A DNA stretch of 10,105 nucleotides from Bacteroidaceae bacterium. Its GTDB lineage: Bacteria > Bacteroidota > Bacteroidia > Bacteroidales > Bacteroidaceae. Under the pieces are notes generated by a model, which had not been told where the DNA came from, ran no database searches, and saw only the letters and a program-made list of their open reading frames with translations. Within the stretch, counting starts at the first letter, position 1; each line of letters starts with the position of its first letter. A program made the translations under genes and the position numbers. Of the stretch, positions 6,638-10,105 are shown one piece after another. Location: contig JAFYWE010000046.1 in assembly GCA_017558165.1 (NCBI GenBank), positions 1-10,105 on the forward strand, read 5' to 3'.

Positions 6638-7951
6638 TCATGCTTTCTCCCAAAGTAGACGCATGACTCTCCCTGTTGAATTGCTTATACAGAACGGTGC
6701 TGCCGGGCGTTCGTTGATGAGCCATACGATTGTGTCATTGGCATCGGCTACGACCATTTGCTGTTCCTTCTGTGCCGTGCTTCTTTTCTTGTCTGTCAGG
6801 TAGTCGCTTACAAGTTTTGTGCCACGCATACCAAAAGGTGCGAAACGGTCACCTGCTCTTGTGGTGCGCAGTGTCAGCGGGAACTTCAGGCTGTCATAGT
6901 CAAGACATACGCAGTTGCTTTCCCTTGGTATATGGCCGTCAAAGGTCTGTACTGTTGTGTGCAATGTTCCTGTAGGGGTGGTTGTCACTCCAGTCTCGGG
7001 TAGGGTGCTGCTGTATTCTGTGTTCCTGTTATGTTGCAGGATTGTGAGTTTTCCGTGCTCCTTTATTATGCGCCACTCGCTGTTCGTAATCTCCCTGCAT
7101 CCGTCGCTGTCAAGGGCTGTGAGCAGGTTGTCTGTCTGTGTGCTGTTGAATCCAAGCGGGGACAATATCTCATGCAACAGTGTTGCCGGTGATGTCTCCT
7201 TCTTCAGTTGTACAATGTCAATGACATTTTCCTTTTTTACACGTTTTATGGCTTCTTCTATTGCTTTGCTGTAGATACTTTCGCATTCGCCCAGCCTGGT
7301 AGCCGTTGCCGCAAGGCTCTCAAGAATTGAGGGATTGATTTGTGCCATCAGCGGAATCAGCTCAAGCCTTACCTTGTTGCGTGTGTAGTCACAGGTAAGG
7401 TTGCTGCTGTCGGTGACATACTCCTCTTTTCTCCATTTGAGATAGTCCAGGATGTCATTGCGTCCTACGCATAGCAGCGGGCGCACTATATATCCGTTCC
7501 TTGGGCGTATTCCTCGGAGTCCCTTTATGCCTGTGCCGCGGATAAGGTTAAGCAGCATTGTCTCGGCCGAGTCGTCGCGGTGGTGTGCTACGGCTATGGC
7601 TTCTGCGCCCGATGATATTCTCAGTTCCTCAAACAGATTGTAGCGTAGCTCACGTGCGGCCATCTCAATTGAGATGGCCTTTTCCTTGGCATATGCGGTA
7701 GTGTCAAAATGCGTTACGGTCAGTTTGATACCTTTCCTGTCACATAGTTCCTGCACGAAACGTTCGTCACGGTCACTTTCTATACCGCGCAGGTGGAAAT
7801 TGCAGTGTATGGCCTCACATCTGTAGCCGAGTTTTATGAGCGCGACAAGCAAGGCTACGGAGTCTGCTCCGCCGCTAAGTGCAACAAGAACCTTTGCTCC
7901 TTGTGTGAGCAGGTTGTGTCTTGAGATGAAACTTTCTACCTTGTATATCAT
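6638..7951 (-). CDS. tilS: tRNA(Ile)-lysidine synthase TilS
   Basis: TilS attaches lysine to C34 of the CAU-anticodon tRNA-Ile using ATP, changing its codon reading from AUG to AUA and its charging from Met to Ile. It is cytoplasmic and normally essential. The 437-residue product has the N-terminal PP-loop ATPase: VALSGGADSVALL (23-35), IHCNFHLRG (48-56), AHHRDDSAETMLLNLIRGTG (122-141) and the GLRGI segment just after. RPLL (157-160) and YVTDSSN with YTRNKVR (178-195) are also typical. The C-terminal tRNA-binding domain is present, with RAGDRFAPFGMRGTKLVSDY and a WLINERP motif. It is full length and appears intact. It reads toward the Sel1 gene and is divergent from the tRNA-Cys gene; the 149 bases between its start and that tRNA must hold both promoters. 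No consensus promoter for tilS itself was clear. Confidence 0.96.
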   Translation of the reverse strand: MIYKVESFISRHNLLTQGAKVLVALSGGADSVALLVALIKLGYRCEAIHCNFHLRGIESDRDERFVQELCDRKGIKLTVTHFDTTAYAKEKAISIEMAARELRYNLFEELRISSGAEAIAVAHHRDDSAETMLLNLIRGTGIKGLRGIRPRNGYIVRPLLCVGRNDILDYLKWRKEEYVTDSSNLTCDYTRNKVRLELIPLMAQINPSILESLAATATRLGECESIYSKAIEEAIKRVKKENVIDIVQLKKETSPATLLHEILSPLGFNSTQTDNLLTALDSDGCREITNSEWRIIKEHGKLTILQHNRNTEYSSTLPETGVTTTPTGTLHTTVQTFDGHIPRESNCVCLDYDSLKFPLTLRTTRAGDRFAPFGMRGTKLVSDYLTDKKRSTAQKEQQMVVADANDTIVWLINERPAAPFCISNSTGRVMRLLWEKA

Positions 7952-8027
7952 AAATCGTGTGCGAATATAGACTTTTATAGTCTATTATGTGAGTAAAAGT
8001 CCAAATATTTGCTCAAAATAGCTCTGA

Positions 8028-8060
8028 AATGACAAAAAAGCCTCTTCTTTGTTTGTCATT
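8028..8060. promoter_or_regulatory. Inverted repeat overlapping the tRNA-Cys promoter -33 box
   Basis: The 9-base arm AATGACAAA at 8028-8036 is the exact reverse complement of TTTGTCATT at 8052-8060, with 15 bases between. The right arm contains the TTTG that serves as the -33 element of the tRNA-Cys promoter. Eight bases of the same arm (TTTGTCAT) recur directly at 8079-8086 over the -7 box. It could be an operator, or a by-product of TTTG being present in both promoter boxes. Confidence 0.3.
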
Positions 8061-8082
8061 CACAAAAAATGTCTTACCTTTG
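8052..8082 (+). promoter_or_regulatory. Bacteroidetes-type promoter for tRNA-Cys
   Basis: TTTG at 8052-8055, then a 19-base spacer, then TACCTTTG at 8075-8082. This matches the primary sigma factor consensus of Bacteroides (-33 TTTG, -7 TAnnTTTG) in sequence and spacing. Transcription should begin a few bases after 8082, leaving a leader of roughly ten bases before the tRNA at 8101. It is the only clear consensus promoter I found in the window. Confidence 0.8.
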
Positions 8083-8100
8083 TCATCGCTAAAAGCAACC

Positions 8101-8172
8101 GGTACCTTGGATGAGTGGCTTAGTCAGTGGTCTGCAAAACCATGTACGGCGGTTCGAATCCGCCAGGTACCT
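8101..8172 (+). tRNA. tRNA-Cys (GCA anticodon)
   Basis: Folds as a 72-base cloverleaf. Acceptor stem GGTACCT (8101-8107) pairs with AGGTACC (8165-8171), leaving U73 as discriminator, the base expected for cysteine tRNAs. The D stem is GAT/GTC with one G-U pair. The anticodon stem GTGGT/ACCAT holds the loop CTGCAAA with GCA at 8134-8136. The variable loop has 4 bases, and the T arm is GGCGG-TTCGAAT-CCGCC. The 3' CCA is not encoded; CAG follows the discriminator, so CCA must be added after transcription. A consensus promoter lies upstream and an intrinsic terminator starts 4 bases downstream, so it appears to be a one-gene transcription unit, divergent from tilS. Confidence 0.96.
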
Positions 8173-8175
8173 CAG

Positions 8176-8204
8176 AGAGTCTCAGTCATGAGACTCTTTT
8201 TTTT
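8176..8204 (+). terminator. Intrinsic terminator after tRNA-Cys
   Basis: A perfect 9-base-pair stem (AGAGTCTCA 8176-8184, TGAGACTCT 8189-8197) with loop GTCA runs into eight T residues (8197-8204). It lies just after the tRNA and only 14 bases before the nitroreductase start codon, so it should also limit read-through into that gene. Confidence 0.9.
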
Positions 8205-8218
8205 ATTTCCGAAAATCT

Positions 8219-8854
8219 ATGGCAGATAATTATCTTGAAAAGAAAATGGAGCAGCACCGTGCTGTAACGGGAGTACAGACGGGGAAATCAAGGAACTCGC
8301 TGGCGACGCTTCTTGAGCGTAACCGCAGTACGCGTGGGTATGATAATTCCTTTATTGTGCGTCCTGACCAGCTAAGGCGCATTGTGGCAGTAAATACTAA
8401 AGTGGCTTCTGCCCGTAACCGTCAGGTTCTCCGTTTCAGGCTTGTTACGGCTGATGAGGTCCATAAGGTGCTTCCTTATATCTCCATGGGGGCTGCCATT
8501 ACTGATGTGCGGCTTCCGTTGCCGGGTACAGAGCCCAATGCGTTCATCGTCATATGTTCATCCATTCCTCCCCGTACCAGTACTTATATTGATTTGGGTA
8601 TATCTGTGCAGAGTATGCTGTTACAGGCTGTGGAGATAGGTCTTAACGGCTTATGCATCCTCTCATTCGATAAGCAAGGTATTATGGATGCTCTCGGTCT
8701 TGGCCTTGAGCCGCTGATGCTTGTGGCCATTGGAAAGAGTGCCGAGAAGATTCAACTTGTAGATATAAAGGAGGCTGATGACCATTCCTACTACCGCGAG
8801 GATGATGTTCACTATGTACCGAAAGTAGTTGTGGAGGATTTGATAATAGAATGA
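8219..8854 (+). CDS. Nitroreductase-family flavoprotein
   Basis: A 211-residue member of the FMN-binding nitroreductase superfamily, cytoplasmic enzymes that use NAD(P)H to reduce nitro compounds, quinones or other acceptors; the true substrate here is unknown. Visible landmarks are LLERNRSTRGY (31-41), which supplies FMN-phosphate contacts in the family, and SARNRQVLRFRLV (64-76), matching the usual S..NRQPWRF block but with Val-Leu in place of Pro-Trp. Next come DLGISVQSMLLQAVEIGLNG (125-144), the helix packing on the flavin, and EPLMLVAIGKSAEK (164-177), the typical closing strand. The C-terminus is rich in acidic residues and Tyr (DDHSYYREDDVHY). ATG 8219 is the first start after the tRNA terminator and gives an N-terminal helix before the core. 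No promoter is visible between that terminator and the start. The stop overlaps the start of the next gene (ATGA), implying translational coupling. Confidence 0.88.
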   Translation: MADNYLEKKMEQHRAVTGVQTGKSRNSLATLLERNRSTRGYDNSFIVRPDQLRRIVAVNTKVASARNRQVLRFRLVTADEVHKVLPYISMGAAITDVRLPLPGTEPNAFIVICSSIPPRTSTYIDLGISVQSMLLQAVEIGLNGLCILSFDKQGIMDALGLGLEPLMLVAIGKSAEKIQLVDIKEADDHSYYREDDVHYVPKVVVEDLIIE

Positions 8855-9966
8855 ATATTATGAAAAAGAAGAACGGACGTCTGCTTTCACTAGACGTGTT
8901 GCGTGGATTTGATATGTCATTTATCATGGGTGGCGAAGTTGTGCTCATTTGCCTTGCATCGCTTTTCCCGGGTCTGAAATTCCTTGGTGAGCAGATGGGG
9001 CACTCACAGTGGGATGGTTTCACGTTCTATGACCTGATATTCCCTCTGTTCTTGTTCCTTGCCGGTATATCTTTCCCTTTCTCAATGGCAAAACAGCTGT
9101 CGCTTGGGAAGTCCCGAGGGAGTATCTCGCTTAAGGTTGTTAAGCGCGGCATGATACTTGTACTGTTGGGTGTCGTGTACAACGGCTTGCTGCAGTTTGA
9201 CTTTGAGACACTGCGTTATGCGAGTGTGCTCGGGCGCATCGGATTGGCATGGATGTTTGCCTCATTGCTCTATATATGGCTCAAACGCAAATGGCTGCTG
9301 GCGCTGCTCTCGGCTGTGATTCTGCTTGGATATTGGGCGTTGCTTGCGCTTGTAGTGGCACCCGATGCTCCTGATGGTGCATCATCATTCTCAATGGAGG
9401 GTAGTGTTGTCGGTTATGTTGACCGTTACTTCTTGCCCGGCGCATTGCACAATGAAATACATGATCCCGAAGGCCTGCTCTCAACCTTGCCGGCTATCGT
9501 GACTGCCATGTTGGGTATCTTTACCGGTGAATTCGTGCGCTCAAAGAGTTTTGCAAACGAATACAAGAAGGTGTTGGTTATGCTTGGTGCGGCAACAGTG
9601 TTGCTTGCTGCAGGTTATCTGTGGGACATTACGTTTCCTATAAACAAGAACCTTTGGAGCAGTTCGTTTGTGTGCTGTGCCGGTGGCTGGTCGCTGTTGT
9701 TGTTCGCACTGTTTTATCTTGTTGTTGATGTGTTGCAGTGGCGCAATTGGGCGTTTCCTTTCCGCGTGATTGGAATGAACTCAATAACAATATACCTTGC
9801 ACAGCAGTTTCTTGATTTCGGGAAACCTGTCAATACATTGTTTGGCGGTCTCCTTAAATCTTTACCCGAGGATTATTATGCACTTGGATGGTGGTGCTGT
9901 TATATACTGGTATGTTGGTGTCTCCTTTATTTCCTTTATAGTAAGAAGGTTTTCTTAAAGGTGTAA
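8851..9966 (+). CDS. HGSNAT/NagX-like (DUF5009) multi-pass membrane acyltransferase
   Basis: A 371-residue integral membrane protein with about ten hydrophobic helices, near residues 24-40, 58-77, 97-114, 126-143, 148-170, 208-227, 241-258, 270-294, 303-320 and 342-363. It resembles the heparan-alpha-glucosaminide N-acetyltransferase-like family (bacterial NagX/DUF5009), which passes an acetyl group from cytoplasmic acetyl-CoA across the membrane to a sugar. Family-like blocks are RLLSLDVLRGFDM (10-22), GHSQWDGFTFYDLIFPLFLF (50-69) with His51 as candidate active-site residue, LGRIGLAWM (128-136), HDPEGLLSTLPAI (204-216) and NKNLWSSSFV (265-274). The acceptor is not known here; sugar acetylation in amino-sugar use is the family-based guess. 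A second in-frame ATG at 8860 (MKKKNGR) is also a reasonable start, without the overlap. The late helices are rich in Trp and Cys (GWWCCYILVCWC). A palindromic terminator follows 28 bases after the stop. Confidence 0.85.
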   Translation: MNIMKKKNGRLLSLDVLRGFDMSFIMGGEVVLICLASLFPGLKFLGEQMGHSQWDGFTFYDLIFPLFLFLAGISFPFSMAKQLSLGKSRGSISLKVVKRGMILVLLGVVYNGLLQFDFETLRYASVLGRIGLAWMFASLLYIWLKRKWLLALLSAVILLGYWALLALVVAPDAPDGASSFSMEGSVVGYVDRYFLPGALHNEIHDPEGLLSTLPAIVTAMLGIFTGEFVRSKSFANEYKKVLVMLGAATVLLAAGYLWDITFPINKNLWSSSFVCCAGGWSLLLFALFYLVVDVLQWRNWAFPFRVIGMNSITIYLAQQFLDFGKPVNTLFGGLLKSLPEDYYALGWWCCYILVCWCLLYFLYSKKVFLKV

Positions 9967-9994
9967 TAGTCGCATTAGCATACAAATGTTATAA

Positions 9995-10032
9995 AACAAA
10001 AAACACGAGCCACGTGGCTCGTGTTTTTTGTT
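9995..10032. terminator. Two-way intrinsic terminator (38-base perfect palindrome)
   Basis: A perfect palindrome centred between 10013 and 10014. The GC-rich core (CACGAGCCAC and its complement) is flanked by six A on the left (9998-10003) and six T on the right (10024-10029), with three more paired bases on each side. Either strand gives a strong stem followed by a U-run, as expected between the convergent acyltransferase gene and gyrB. Confidence 0.92.
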
Positions 10033-10045
10033 GATGGTTTTATTA

Positions 10046-10105
10046 TTATGCATCGATGTTCGCGTATGTAGCGTTGCTTTCGATAAACTCGCGGCGTGGG
10101 CCTAC
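10046..10105 (-). CDS. gyrB: DNA gyrase subunit B, C-terminal end (partial)
   Basis: On the - strand the last 19 codons before TAA (10046-10048) read VGPRREFIESNATYANIDA. This matches the conserved tail of GyrB, where PRR.FIE.NA is followed by an Asn-(Ile/Leu)-Asp ending. GyrB is the ATPase subunit of the topoisomerase that introduces negative supercoils. The rest lies beyond the window's right edge. ParE has a less similar tail, so GyrB is preferred, but only 19 residues are available. The gene converges on the acyltransferase gene across the shared palindromic terminator. Confidence 0.8.
   Translation of the reverse strand, partial: VGPRREFIESNATYANIDA

Noticed and set aside
7967..7985. 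Hairpin ATAGAC / GTCTAT in the tilS leader
   Set aside because: A 6-base AT-rich stem with a 7-base loop and no T-run or known riboswitch features; too weak to call.
8101..8172. The tRNA-Cys gene as an integration (att) site
   Set aside because: No integrase, no repeated 3' tRNA fragment and no foreign-looking DNA is seen nearby.
8029..8229. A 66-codon + strand frame over the tRNA-Cys region
   Set aside because: It covers the promoter, tRNA and terminator, and its translation has no coding character.

Overview
The window looks like a chromosomal segment of a member of the order Bacteroidales, of moderate G+C. Four things point there. A coaBC end is followed by a DUF4835-family gene, recN and a SpoU-type rRNA methylase, an order I associate with this group. 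One promoter fits the Bacteroidetes consensus (TTTG, 19 bases, TAnnTTTG) exactly. Strong Shine-Dalgarno sequences are absent. Envelope repeat proteins of Bacteroidales type are present. I cannot name the genus from sequence alone. No mobile element, integrase, CRISPR array or rRNA is visible, and the content is core rather than accessory.

Left part (1-6613, all + strand, gaps of 3-78 bases): the 3' end of coaBC (coenzyme A synthesis) runs without a stop codon into a DUF4835 exported protein. Then come recN (DNA double-strand break repair), an RlmB-like 23S rRNA 2'-O-ribose methyltransferase, an exported HtrA-like domain with TPRs that has lost two of its three catalytic residues, and an exported Sel1-repeat protein. 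The tight spacing suggests one long operon, possibly with a second promoter in the 78-base gap before rlmB.

Middle (6638-8204): tilS (tRNA-Ile lysidine synthase) lies on the - strand, converging on the Sel1 gene with only 24 bases between them and no visible terminator. Divergent from tilS is a tRNA-Cys(GCA) gene with a consensus promoter just upstream and a strong intrinsic terminator just downstream.

Right part (8219-10105): a nitroreductase-family flavoprotein gene begins 14 bases after the tRNA terminator. It overlaps by 4 bases with a multi-pass membrane protein of the HGSNAT/NagX-like (DUF5009) acyltransferase family. A 38-base perfect palindrome, probably a two-way terminator, separates this pair from the convergent 3' end of gyrB, which runs off the window.

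The points most worth a second look are the in-frame joining of CoaBC to an exported DUF4835 protein, the inactive protease-TPR protein paired with a Sel1 protein, and the nitroreductase/acyltransferase pair placed behind a tRNA terminator with no promoter of its own. I do not see a convincing new multi-gene defence or mobile system.
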